A stretch of 64,000 nucleotides of DNA, from the NCBI GenBank assembly GCA_963720695.1, contig CAVRGG010000007.1, forward strand, positions 625,833 to 689,832. Reading direction: 5' to 3'. The notes beneath the pieces were generated by a model, which was given only the letters and a program-made list of their open reading frames with translations, did no database searches and was not told the DNA's origin. Source of the stretch: UBA668 sp963720695. Its GTDB lineage: Bacteria; Actinomycetota; Acidimicrobiia; Acidimicrobiales; Ilumatobacteraceae. This document shows, in pieces, positions 1 through 9,156 of the stretch. A program made the position numbers and the translations under genes. The stretch's first letter is position 1; every line of letters begins with the position of its first letter.

Positions 1-2
1 GC

Positions 3-863
3 GTCTCCCACCGAACCGAGTACATCTACGGGCAGCCGATGGCCGACGGCTTCACGACCACGCACCTCGCCCCGCGCCCGACCGCGTGGCAGCAGGTCGA
101 GTCCGTCGAGCTGCGCATCGATCCGCCGCCGGACGAGATCGAATACACGCTCGACCAGTTCGGCAACGCGGTCACCCAGTTCGCGGTCCATCGCCCGCAT
201 TCGTCGCTCGTCGTCGACTCCCTGATCGTCGTCTCGATGCAGCCGCCGCCCATCGACACCGCCACCGTGTCGTGGACATCGATCGCCGCCCGTGCCGCCG
301 AGGCCCGCGGGCCGCTCGCCCTCGACCTCGGTCCGTATCTCGCCCACACCGCCCTCACGCCCGATCTCCCTGCGCTGCGAGAGCTCACGGCGCCGGAGTT
401 CGTGGACGGCCGGTCGATCGCCGATGCCGTGAGCGGTCTGTGCCACCGCATCTTCACCGGCTTCCGGTTCGACCCCGGGTTCACCGACGTCACCACTGCA
501 CTCACCACCGTGCTCGCCGAGCGTCGGGGCGTGTGCCAGGACTTCGCCCATGTCGCCGCTGCCGCGCTGAGATCGGTGGGGTTGCCCGCTCGCTACGTCA
601 GCGGGTACATCGAGACCATGCCGCCGCCGGGAGAGCCCAAGCTCGTCGGTGTCGATGCGTCGCATGCGTGGTGCTCGGTCTGGGCGGGCGAACTCGGCTG
701 GCTCGACTTCGACCCCACGAACGACCAGATGCCGCCGCTTCGTCACGTCACCGTCGGCTGGGGACGCGACTACGACGACGTCGCGCCTGTTCGAGGTGTC
801 GTGATCGGGCCCGGTGGCGGCCAGTCGCTGACGGTCTCGGTCGACGTCACCGCGCTGGACTGA
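3..863 (+). CDS. Transglutaminase-like cysteine protease-fold protein, 5' end missing
   Basis: The reading frame is open from base 3, and the first residues (VSHRTEYIYGQP) match the start of the bacterial transglutaminase N-terminal domain. The true start therefore lies just left of the window and the ATG at 39 is internal. The core transglutaminase domain shows the Cys-His-Asp triad: Cys in GVCQDFAH (codon at 534), His in DASHAW, and Asp in DFDPTND. In this family the domain is used for proteolysis or amide-bond chemistry. In actinobacteria such genes often sit beside alpha-E and circularly permuted ATP-grasp genes, which would lie outside the window. The substrate is unknown. The gene ends 65 bases before the alkA-like gene. 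Confidence 0.85.
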   Translation, partial: VSHRTEYIYGQPMADGFTTTHLAPRPTAWQQVESVELRIDPPPDEIEYTLDQFGNAVTQFAVHRPHSSLVVDSLIVVSMQPPPIDTATVSWTSIAARAAEARGPLALDLGPYLAHTALTPDLPALRELTAPEFVDGRSIADAVSGLCHRIFTGFRFDPGFTDVTTALTTVLAERRGVCQDFAHVAAAALRSVGLPARYVSGYIETMPPPGEPKLVGVDASHAWCSVWAGELGWLDFDPTNDQMPPLRHVTVGWGRDYDDVAPVRGVVIGPGGGQSLTVSVDVTALD

Positions 864-928
864 AGGCCCCGAACGGTGATGTCCGAAACCCGCTAGTCGG
901 TCGGTGGCGGATCGGGCACACTGGTCCC

Positions 929-2364
929 GTGATCCTCGACCACGACCAGTGCTACCGGGCCATCCAGAGCCGTGACTCCCGCTTCGACGGATGGTTCGTG
1001 ACGGCCGTCCGCACCACCGGCATCTACTGCCGGCCGTCGTGCCCCGCCATCACTCCGAAGCGCAACGAACGTCGAGTTCTTCCTCGCCGCCGCGACCGCG
1101 CAGGCCCACGGCTATCGGGCCTGCAAGCGCTGCCGTCCCGATGCGTCGCCTGGTTCTCCGGAATGGAACACACGCGCCGACGTCGTGGGGCGTGCGATGC
1201 GGCTCATCGCCGACGGACTCGTGGACCGGGAAGGCGTGCGTGGCCTCGCCGAGCGACTCGGGTACAGCGAGCGCCAGGTCCACCGGCTGCTCGTCGCCGA
1301 GGTCGGGTCCGGCCCGCTCGCCCTCGCCCGCGCCCAGCGCGCCCAGACTGCTCGCATCCTGATCGAGACGACCACGTTGCCGATCACCGATGTCGCGTTC
1401 GCCAGCGGGTTCCAGAGCGTCCGCCAGTTCAACGACACCGTCCGCGACGTGTTCGCCTCTTCGCCGACTGCGCTTCGCGAGGCGAAGGCACCCACCGCGG
1501 TGGGCGGTCCGCTCACGGTTCGCCTCGCGTGTCGGCAACCCTTCGACAGCGATGCCATGTTCGGATTCCTCGCGATGCGCGCCGGTGCCGCTGACCGAGT
1601 CGATCGAGCCCGGTGTCTACCGTCGGGCGCTGCGGCTCGCGCACGGCAACGGGGTCGTCTCGGTGTCCGTCACCGCCGGAACCGTCTCCTGCCAGCTCGT
1701 CCTCGACGATGTCTCCGACGTCCAGGCCGCCGTCCAGCGCACACGTCGCCTGCTCGACCTCGACAGTGATCCGACCCGCATCGACGACCACCTCGGCGCC
1801 GATCCACTCCTCGCCGACCTCGTCCGCAAGCGGCCAGGGCTCCGAGCGCCGGGGCACCCGGACGGGACGGAGCTCGTGGTCCGAGCGGTGCTCGGCCAAC
1901 AGGTCAGCGTGGCCGGAGCCCGCACGCTGGCCGCACGACTCGTGGCGGCCCACGGGGAGCCGCTCGCCAACCCGGTCGGCGACGTGACCCACGCCTTTCC
2001 GTCCGCGACCGCGATCGCATCGCTTCGACCAGACGACTTCGCGATGCCGAGAGCTCGGGGTGCGGCACTCATCGAGACCTGCGCCCGCATCGCCGACGGG
2101 CGCATCGAGCTCGACGCCGGGAGCGACCGGGTCACCGCTGCGGCAGCGCTGCAGGCCGTGCCCGGCATCGGCCCGTGGACCGCAGGCTACGTCGCGATGC
2201 GAGCGCTCGGAGATCCCGATGTGTTCCTGCCGACCGACATCGGCGTGCGGAACGCGCTCGTCGCGCTCGGCGTCGACGGATCACCGAAGTCGGCCGCGGC
2301 ACTCGCCGCGGCATGGAGCCCCTGGCGCTCGTATGCGCTGCACCATCTGTGGGCAAGCTTGTGA
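929..2364 (+). CDS. alkA: Ada-like/AlkA-type DNA-3-methyladenine glycosylase, two frameshifts
   Basis: This is a fused alkylation-repair protein. An Ada-type zinc domain (Cys34 and Cys38, then the CKRC pair) is followed by an AraC-type helix-turn-helix (RGLAERLGYSERQVHRL) and an AlkA glycosylase with the HhH motif PGIGPWTAGY and the catalytic Asp in FLPTDIGV. The frame changes twice: near 1064-1070 (frame 2 to 3) and near 1581-1585 (frame 3 to 1). Each is explained by one extra base, and removing both gives about 477 residues, a normal length. Conservation on both sides of each break argues for sequencing error, but a real pseudogene cannot be excluded. The GTG at 929 follows a CACACT box by six bases. 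ogt follows 11 bases later. Confidence 0.82.
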
Positions 2365-2375
2365 AGGAGCATGAC

Positions 2376-2885
2376 ATGACCGACGAACTCACCTCCACCA
2401 CGATGAGCTCCCCTGTGGGGGAACTCGTGCTCATCGCCAGTGACACCGGCCTGCGAGCGGTGCTGTGGCCGGGCGAGCGGCCCGACCGCGTCCGTGTCCC
2501 TCGCGACGGCCACGGTGGCGGCCCCGCCGCGGACCGCATCCTGGCCGATGCGGTGCTCCAGCTCACCGAGTACTTCGCCGGCGAGCGACGCGACTTCGAC
2601 CTCCCGCTCGACCCCGTCGGCACGGAGTTCCAACACCAGGCGTGGAAGGTGCTGCGCGAGATCCCGTACGGCACCACGATCTCCTACGGGGAGCAGGCGC
2701 GCCGGCTCGGCGACCCGAACAAGTCACGCGCCGTCGGCGCCGCGAACGGCCGTAACCCGATCAGCATCATCGTGCCGTGTCACCGTGTGATCGGAAGCAC
2801 CGGCAAGCTCACCGGCTTCGCCGCCGGCGTGGAGACCAAGGCGTGGTTGTTGCAACACGAACAGGGTGAGCTCACCCTGCTCTGA
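2376..2885 (+). CDS. ogt: Methylated-DNA--protein-cysteine methyltransferase
   Basis: A suicide repair enzyme that moves the methyl group from O6-methylguanine to its own cysteine. The C-terminal half carries the active-site motif IVPCHRVIG and the helix-turn-helix region that starts at FQHQAWKVLREIPYG. The 169-residue length fits the Ogt/MGMT class without an Ada domain. The ATG at 2376 has a good Shine-Dalgarno sequence (AAGGAG, 2364-2369). The gene lies directly behind the AlkA-type glycosylase gene, so the two probably form one alkylation-repair operon. Function is assigned with high confidence from the motif. Confidence 0.95.
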   Translation: MTDELTSTTMSSPVGELVLIASDTGLRAVLWPGERPDRVRVPRDGHGGGPAADRILADAVLQLTEYFAGERRDFDLPLDPVGTEFQHQAWKVLREIPYGTTISYGEQARRLGDPNKSRAVGAANGRNPISIIVPCHRVIGSTGKLTGFAAGVETKAWLLQHEQGELTLL

Positions 2886-2892
2886 GCCCGGA

Positions 2893-3498
2893 TCAGATGC
2901 GGCGGGCGGCCTTGGCCTGCTGCTCGCGGCGCTGGCGCGACTCGGCCTGCTTCTTCTCCTTGAGGGCCTTCCGCTTGGCCTTGAGGTCGTCGTCGGCCTT
3001 GGGTGCGGGCAGGACGTTCACCTCGGTGACCTCGACCGGCGGGAGTGCGAGCGTCTCGTCGTGCTTGAGCACGCGACTCAGCATCACCGACGCTGCGGCT
3101 TCGCCCGCCACGGACGAAGCCAGCATGAGGCGGGTGGTGGCGAGGCCGAACTCCTCGATCAGCGTGGGTGTGGCCTCCAGCAGCTGCGGCTCGGTGGGGT
3201 TGTCGGAGTTGTCGCCGAGCAGTTCGATGCATTTCGCGAGGCACGGGTCGGTGATGAGCGAGCTCAGCTGCTCGAGCCCGCCGGTCATCCGACCGCGAGT
3301 GGCCGTGGTGCGCATGGCGAGCGTGCGGGCAGCGGGATCGGTGAACCCACCTTCCTTCGCGCCACAGATCTCGTCGATCGCCTCACGGTGGTCGTCGGGC
3401 AGGGTGGCCACCAGGGCCTCGAGCTCTGCGTCGGTGAAGGAGGAAAAGGCGCGGTCGAGCAACGACAGGGCCTGGAGGCGGTTCTTGAGCTGGCTCAT
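2893..3498 (-). CDS. Conserved hypothetical protein with basic C-terminal tail
   Basis: A 201-residue protein I do not recognise. Residues 1-150 look helical (for example LLDRAFSSFTDAELEALVATL). The last 35 residues are a Lys/Arg/Gln/Ala-rich helix (KAKRKALKEKKQAESRQRR) that could bind nucleic acid or form a coiled coil. There is no signal peptide or membrane segment. It faces ogt tail to tail (8-base gap) and is divergent from the next gene, whose start is 39 bases away. Codon phase and composition support a real gene. No function is proposed. Confidence 0.7.
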   Translation of the reverse strand: MSQLKNRLQALSLLDRAFSSFTDAELEALVATLPDDHREAIDEICGAKEGGFTDPAARTLAMRTTATRGRMTGGLEQLSSLITDPCLAKCIELLGDNSDNPTEPQLLEATPTLIEEFGLATTRLMLASSVAGEAAASVMLSRVLKHDETLALPPVEVTEVNVLPAPKADDDLKAKRKALKEKKQAESRQRREQQAKAARRI

Positions 3499-3525
3499 CG
3501 GGCAACCAGGCTACCGACGAGCGCG

Positions 3526-3531
3526 TACGCT
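3526..3531 (+). promoter_or_regulatory. -10 element of a predicted leaderless promoter
   Basis: TACGCT lies six bases before the ATG at 3538, with no Shine-Dalgarno sequence between. The spacing places the transcription start at or next to the start codon. Confidence 0.5.
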
Positions 3532-3537
3532 TGCGGC

Positions 3538-4545
3538 ATGACACTCGTGTTCACCGAGGAAGAGCTGATGCTCGACCACCCTGGCCTTGCACCCCACGTC
3601 GTGGCCGGCCGCGTCATGCACGGTGGCTTCCACCCCGACGGCTCCTACCAGCCGCCGCGGGCGCTGGTGCGCGAGCCTGCACTCCAGGCATGGGAACGTG
3701 CACTCATCGAGCGGGGAGGTCTGCCGCTGGCCGCCGACGCGTCGCTGCTGGGTGGCGTTCGGTTGCCCACGGTCGAGCAGTCCCGGGTGCTCTTGCGCCA
3801 TGGTCTCGGCGAGACGTTCTGGAACTCGCTGACGATCACCGGCAAGATCGAGGCTCGCGGGCGACTGCTGGCGGACATCGCCTTTCCCTCCCTCGCACCC
3901 CATGTCGTCGAGGACATCAGTGACATGGCGATCGGTCATCTCGGCAAAGGTCTGCTCAAGGCCCACGGGTTCGACGAGGGCGGGGTCGACGGTGTCGGCG
4001 CCCACGACGCGATGTGGTTCGCGGCGCGCGATCTCGCGTTCGGCGAGCATGCCTATCCCGACGTCGACCCGCCGGAGAACATCGCCCGCCCGGAGGCCGG
4101 CGCCAGGTTCATGCCCGAGCTGCCACCGGAGATCGAGGGGCTCCTCTCGCTGTTGATGAACCTGCTCGTCATCGAGTTCCGCGCCGAGATCGGCTTCGCC
4201 GCGACGCAGGAGATCCTGCGCACGAGCGACCTGTTCGTCGATCGACGCGCGCAGGCCGCCGAGGCCGCCGAGATCGTCGAACGGATCCGCACCGACGAGG
4301 ACATCCACGTTCGCTCGCTCCGGTTGTACCTCGGCGAGTGTGCGTCCGTCTCGTTCCGTACCGTCGATGGCGGCACCGTCGCCGGCAGCGAACTGATCGA
4401 CCGATTCTGGAACGGACTCGTCCGTTGGGCCACCATCGACCAGCCCGCGCTGGCGGCCGTGCAGCAGCGCGAGGTACTGCGGTCGCGCATCATGGCGCAC
4501 GACGACGGTGACGCGGTCTGGAGCGAGTTCGAGTCGGCCGCGTGA
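3538..4545 (+). CDS. Hypothetical protein, possible ferritin-like helical fold
   Basis: A 335-residue protein with no recognised family. The second half is strongly helical. It contains an acidic/His pattern (VIEFRAEIGFAATQEIL, then an E-x-x-H in TDEDIHVRSL) of the sort seen in ferritin-like di-iron proteins, but the full ligand set cannot be confirmed by eye. The middle has further His/Glu-bearing helices (HVVEDISDMAIGHLGKGLL). It has no signal peptide or membrane segment, so it is probably cytoplasmic. The start is the ATG six bases after a TACGCT box. It converges with the DUF4032 gene, 13 bases apart. The ferritin-like reading is a tentative inference. Confidence 0.7.
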   Translation: MTLVFTEEELMLDHPGLAPHVVAGRVMHGGFHPDGSYQPPRALVREPALQAWERALIERGGLPLAADASLLGGVRLPTVEQSRVLLRHGLGETFWNSLTITGKIEARGRLLADIAFPSLAPHVVEDISDMAIGHLGKGLLKAHGFDEGGVDGVGAHDAMWFAARDLAFGEHAYPDVDPPENIARPEAGARFMPELPPEIEGLLSLLMNLLVIEFRAEIGFAATQEILRTSDLFVDRRAQAAEAAEIVERIRTDEDIHVRSLRLYLGECASVSFRTVDGGTVAGSELIDRFWNGLVRWATIDQPALAAVQQREVLRSRIMAHDDGDAVWSEFESAA

Positions 4546-4558
4546 CGACTCGAGGGCG

Positions 4559-5773
4559 TCACGGCTCGGTCGGGTGCAGGACCTGCTCGGTCGGTGCCAG
4601 AGAGAGCACATCGCGCACATAGCTGGTGACCGTCTCCGCCATGCCGACGTCGCCGCCGGCTCGCTCGCTGAGGAACCACCGATGTTCGAGCACCTGGTGG
4701 TACAACTCGGCGGGCTCCAGCTTGGCGACCAGGTCGGCAGGGATCGCGGCGATCGTCGGCTCGAATCGGTCGTCGAGCCAGCGCGCCGCGGCGAGGGAGT
4801 CGTTCACCTTTCGGCCGGTGCGCTGCTCGAGCACCGCGCCGTAGCGGCTGATGTCGTTGAGCAGTCGGCGAGCCTGGTTCTCCCCGGCCTGTAGCCCCGT
4901 GAGCGCTCGGAGGCGTTGGGCGTGGAACCCGTGCTCGACGACTCTCGGCACGAGCCGTAGCGTCGTCCCCCCGGCGGTGGTGACCAGTTCGAGCTCGGCT
5001 GCGTCGAACCCGAGGTCGTGCAGCCGGCGCAGCCGCTTGTCCACCCGGTACGTCTCCTCGGCGTTGAACTCCTCGATGCCGGTGAGCTCCTGCCACAGCC
5101 CCTCGTACGCGGACTCGATGGCGAGCGCTGTCTCCACCGGATCGATGCCCTCGGCCAGCATGCCGCCCATCTGCAGGTCGAGCAGGTCACCGGCGACGTT
5201 CTCCGTCGCGATCTGGAGGTCGAGGCGGCGCTGGCCGTCGCTGAGCGAGGCATGCCGCTCGCCGGTCTCGACGTCGATGATGTAGGCGGACAGGGCGTCT
5301 GCGTCGCGCCGGAAGAGCGTGTTGCTGAGCGAGCAGTCCCCCCAGAAGAAGCCTGCCAGGTGGAGCCGCACGAGCAGCCCGGCGAGCGCATCGAGCACAC
5401 GATCGCCGAGGTACGGGATGCGCAGCCCGCGTCCCGAGAGCATCACGCGGTAGGGGAGCGAGTAGTCGAGGTGGCGAGTGATCAGCAAGCCATCCGCGCC
5501 GTCGTCGCGGCCGGTGACGACGCCCACGACCTCGGCCGTGGGGAGATCCGCCTCGACGAGCTCGCGCAGCAAGCGCCACTCCCGCTCGGCGAGATGGTCA
5601 GGCAGTTCCTTGACGACGTAGGAGAGCTGCCCCACCTCGACCATGCGCACGACGTGACGGTGCAGTCCGACGACTCGATGCAGCCCCTCGATCGTCCAGT
5701 CGTCGAGCGCCTGATCGAGCGGCCAGCGGACGATGTCGGGGTGCTCGGCCGGTTTGGCGAGCTGCAGCCTCAC
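4559..5773 (-). CDS. DUF4032 domain protein with kinase-like fold
   Basis: A 404-residue protein of the DUF4032 family. The N-terminal half resembles lipopolysaccharide/Kdo-kinase-like folds: YVVKELP (lysine), a catalytic-loop-like segment FFWGDCSLSNTLFRRD, and IIDVETGE as the metal-binding Asp region. The C-terminal half is the family-specific helical domain. The GTG at 5773 lies only 8 bases downstream of the stop of the ABC ATPase gene, so it is the last gene of the alpha-glucoside transport operon. That context suggests a link to sugar or glycoconjugate phosphorylation, but the substrate is unknown and kinase activity is inferred from the fold only. Confidence 0.8.
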   Translation of the reverse strand: MRLQLAKPAEHPDIVRWPLDQALDDWTIEGLHRVVGLHRHVVRMVEVGQLSYVVKELPDHLAEREWRLLRELVEADLPTAEVVGVVTGRDDGADGLLITRHLDYSLPYRVMLSGRGLRIPYLGDRVLDALAGLLVRLHLAGFFWGDCSLSNTLFRRDADALSAYIIDVETGERHASLSDGQRRLDLQIATENVAGDLLDLQMGGMLAEGIDPVETALAIESAYEGLWQELTGIEEFNAEETYRVDKRLRRLHDLGFDAAELELVTTAGGTTLRLVPRVVEHGFHAQRLRALTGLQAGENQARRLLNDISRYGAVLEQRTGRKVNDSLAAARWLDDRFEPTIAAIPADLVAKLEPAELYHQVLEHRWFLSERAGGDVGMAETVTSYVRDVLSLAPTEQVLHPTEP

Positions 5774-5781
5774 TGGTGCGG

Positions 5782-6933
<1,152 letters not shown>

Positions 6934-6936
6934 GTA

Positions 6937-7902
6937 CTACCCCTTGACGCTTCCGGCCAGTAGGCCACGGACGAAGTAACGCTGAAGTGAAAGGAACACG
7001 ATGAGCGGCACGATCATGCTGATGAACGCGCCAGCGGTGAGCAGTTGCCAGTCGTTGCCCTTGGTGCCCACCATGTCGATGAGCGCCGAGGTCATGGGGG
7101 CGTTCTTCGAGCCGCCGCCGAACACCTTGGCGACGAGCAGGTCGTTCCACACCCACAGGAACTGGAAGATGGCGATCGATGCGATCGCGGGCACCGACAG
7201 CGGCAGCACGAGCTTGGTGAAGATGGTCATGTGCGACGCGCCGTCGACTCGGGCGGCCTCGATGACCTCGCTCGGCAGGGAGCCGATGAAGTTGCGCAGC
7301 AGGAAGATCGCCAGCGGCATGGCGAAGATGGTGTGCGCCACCCAGATCTGCGGGATGCCACCACTCAGCGGCGAGAAGTCACTGGTGAAGAACTGCAGCA
7401 GCGGAATGAGGCACATCTGCAGCGGCACGACCATGAGCGCCACGATGCCGACGAAGATGGCATCACGCCCGGGGAACTTCATCCACGACAGTGCGTACGC
7501 CGCGAAGGCGGCGACGACGATCGGGATGATGGCGCCCGGCACCGTGATGGCCACGGAGTTCCAGAAGTAGCTGCTGAACGGCTGGCCGCTGCCGCCGGTG
7601 TAATCGAGCACCGACTTGTAGTTCTCCAGCGTGACGGTCGGATTCGAGAAGAACGTCCACCAACCGGTGGTCTTGATCTCCTTCTCGGGTCGGAACGAGG
7701 TGATGAACAGGCCGAACGTCGGCACCGTCCAGAGCAGGGCGAGGAGCCACACCATCGCTCGCCCGAACGGGCTGGTGAGCTTCTTGGTGACCTTCGTGGC
7801 CGTCGGGGTCTCGTCACGTGGCGGCTGGGGCTGCATGTCGTCGACCATGGCCGTGGCGACGGTGCCTCCCACGGTCAGCGGGGCGGGTTCGATGTCGCTC
7901 AT
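6937..7902 (-). CDS. Carbohydrate ABC transporter permease (MalG type)
   Basis: A 321-residue inner-membrane permease with six predicted membrane segments, starting near VWLLALLWTVPTFGLFITSF. The EAA loop that docks the ATPase reads IEAARVDGASHMTIFTKLVLP. The length and C-terminus (RYFVRGLLAGSVKG) are typical of the MalG family. The first 45 residues form a soluble N-terminal extension. Its start overlaps the stop of the MalF-type gene by 4 bases (ATGA), which indicates translational coupling and equal stoichiometry of the two permeases. Confidence 0.94.
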   Translation of the reverse strand: MSDIEPAPLTVGGTVATAMVDDMQPQPPRDETPTATKVTKKLTSPFGRAMVWLLALLWTVPTFGLFITSFRPEKEIKTTGWWTFFSNPTVTLENYKSVLDYTGGSGQPFSSYFWNSVAITVPGAIIPIVVAAFAAYALSWMKFPGRDAIFVGIVALMVVPLQMCLIPLLQFFTSDFSPLSGGIPQIWVAHTIFAMPLAIFLLRNFIGSLPSEVIEAARVDGASHMTIFTKLVLPLSVPAIASIAIFQFLWVWNDLLVAKVFGGGSKNAPMTSALIDMVGTKGNDWQLLTAGAFISMIVPLIVFLSLQRYFVRGLLAGSVKG

Positions 7903-9056
7903 GCCCGTGCCTCACGCATGTTCTTCTGGTTGCGGGCATTGACCCAGACGACCGGCACCACCGCGATGAACAGCACGACGGCGACGGCCGAGCCATAGCC
8001 CTCGTTCTGCTTGGTGAAGCTCTCCGTGTACATCTGGTTGGCGAGCACGTTGTTCTCGAACGCCCCGCCGAGGCCCATCGCCTGCACGATGTCGAACACC
8101 TTCAGCACGGCGATGGTGATCGTGGTGACGACGGTGATGACGGTGGTCTTCACATACGGGAGCACGATCTTGTAGAACGCCTGCCGATCGGTGGCGCCAT
8201 CGATGCGTGCCGCCTCGACCAGATCGTCGGGCACTCCCTTGATGGCCGCGGAGATGATGACCGTGGCGAACCCCGCCTGGATCCAGATCAGCACGATGAT
8301 CATGAAGACCGTGTTGGAGCCCGGCAGGAAGTCGCTCTTGATGCCGAAGAACGTCGTGTCCTGCAGCCAGTAGTGCGGTTCCTGCTTGCCGGGGAGGATC
8401 GGGTCGAGGCCGACCCAGATCCAGTTGAGCAGGCCGTACTGCTTGCTCGGGTTGTTCGCGTACACGAAGCGCCAGATGATGCCGGCGCCGACCATCGAGA
8501 TCGCCATCGGCAGGAAGAGCAGTGCCTTGGCGATGGGCTCGCCGCGCATGCGGTCGGCGAAGCGGGCGACCGTGATGCCCACGATCGTGCTGAAGCCGGT
8601 GACGAGGATCACCCACCACACGTTGTTGCGCAGCGTCAGCAGGTTCTGGCGTTGCGTGAACATCGCCTTGTAGTTGAGGAGCCCGTACCACTTGTCGGTG
8701 TTCGAGCCGGTGAACAGCGAGAGCTTCGCCGTGAGCACTGACGGGACGATGAGCCCGCCGATGAGCAGGATGAGCGCTGGGCCGACGAAGACCGCGACAC
8801 GCGCTCGCTCACGCCAGGGTTCCTTGAGCTGGCTGGCCAGCGCGTAGAGGATCCCGAAGAAGGCGACGAGGAACCCGACGCCGACGGCGACGGTGTAGAG
8901 CGTCTTGAAGATCTGGGCGAACGGACCGTCGCCGTTGCCGAGCAACGTGCGGATGCCGTAGAGCGCCCCGTACCCGATCACCACTGCTGCGGCGATCGTC
9001 CCCTTCGATCGTTCGGTGGAGATCGACGCGTTCCCACCACTCTGTATTGCTGACAC
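7899..9056 (-). CDS. Carbohydrate ABC transporter permease (MalF type)
   Basis: An integral membrane permease of about 385 residues with eight or so predicted membrane helices. The EAA loop reads VEAARIDGATDRQAFYKIVLP, and the C-terminus ends NARNQKNMREARA. I chose the GTG at 9056 because GGGGGG (9061-9066) lies four bases before it; an upstream GTG at 9089 is open but lacks a Shine-Dalgarno sequence. The gene is separated from the binding-protein gene by a 100-base gap that holds a strong hairpin, and it overlaps the next permease gene. It forms the heterodimeric channel with the MalG-type partner. Confidence 0.92.
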   Translation of the reverse strand: MSAIQSGGNASISTERSKGTIAAAVVIGYGALYGIRTLLGNGDGPFAQIFKTLYTVAVGVGFLVAFFGILYALASQLKEPWRERARVAVFVGPALILLIGGLIVPSVLTAKLSLFTGSNTDKWYGLLNYKAMFTQRQNLLTLRNNVWWVILVTGFSTIVGITVARFADRMRGEPIAKALLFLPMAISMVGAGIIWRFVYANNPSKQYGLLNWIWVGLDPILPGKQEPHYWLQDTTFFGIKSDFLPGSNTVFMIIVLIWIQAGFATVIISAAIKGVPDDLVEAARIDGATDRQAFYKIVLPYVKTTVITVVTTITIAVLKVFDIVQAMGLGGAFENNVLANQMYTESFTKQNEGYGSAVAVVLFIAVVPVVWVNARNQKNMREARA

Positions 9057-9104
9057 AACACCCCCCGGCTGTAGTCGAACTTCAGGCACACCTTAGGACG
9101 CAAA

Positions 9105-9141
9105 GAGGGGGTGGCACGGCGGAGCGCCGAACCACCCCCTC
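9105..9141 (-). terminator. Strong hairpin between binding-protein and permease genes
   Basis: Ten-base arms GAGGGGGTGG (9105-9114) and CCACCCCCTC (9132-9141) are perfectly complementary. The loop holds a second perfect stem, CGGCG/CGCCG. In the direction of transcription only a short T run follows. This fits a partial terminator or 3'-end stabiliser that lets the binding protein be made in excess of the permeases. Confidence 0.65.
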
Positions 9142-9156
9142 CAACGTCATGTCAGA

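Noticed and set aside
929..2364. alkA as a true pseudogene
   Set aside because: Domain residues remain intact across both breaks, and the same +1 type of break recurs in mfd and other core genes. An assembly error is more likely, though not proven.
9057..9089. Upstream GTG at 9089 as start of the MalF-type permease
   Set aside because: It has no Shine-Dalgarno sequence, whereas the GTG at 9056 has GGGGGG four bases away. It cannot be excluded fully.
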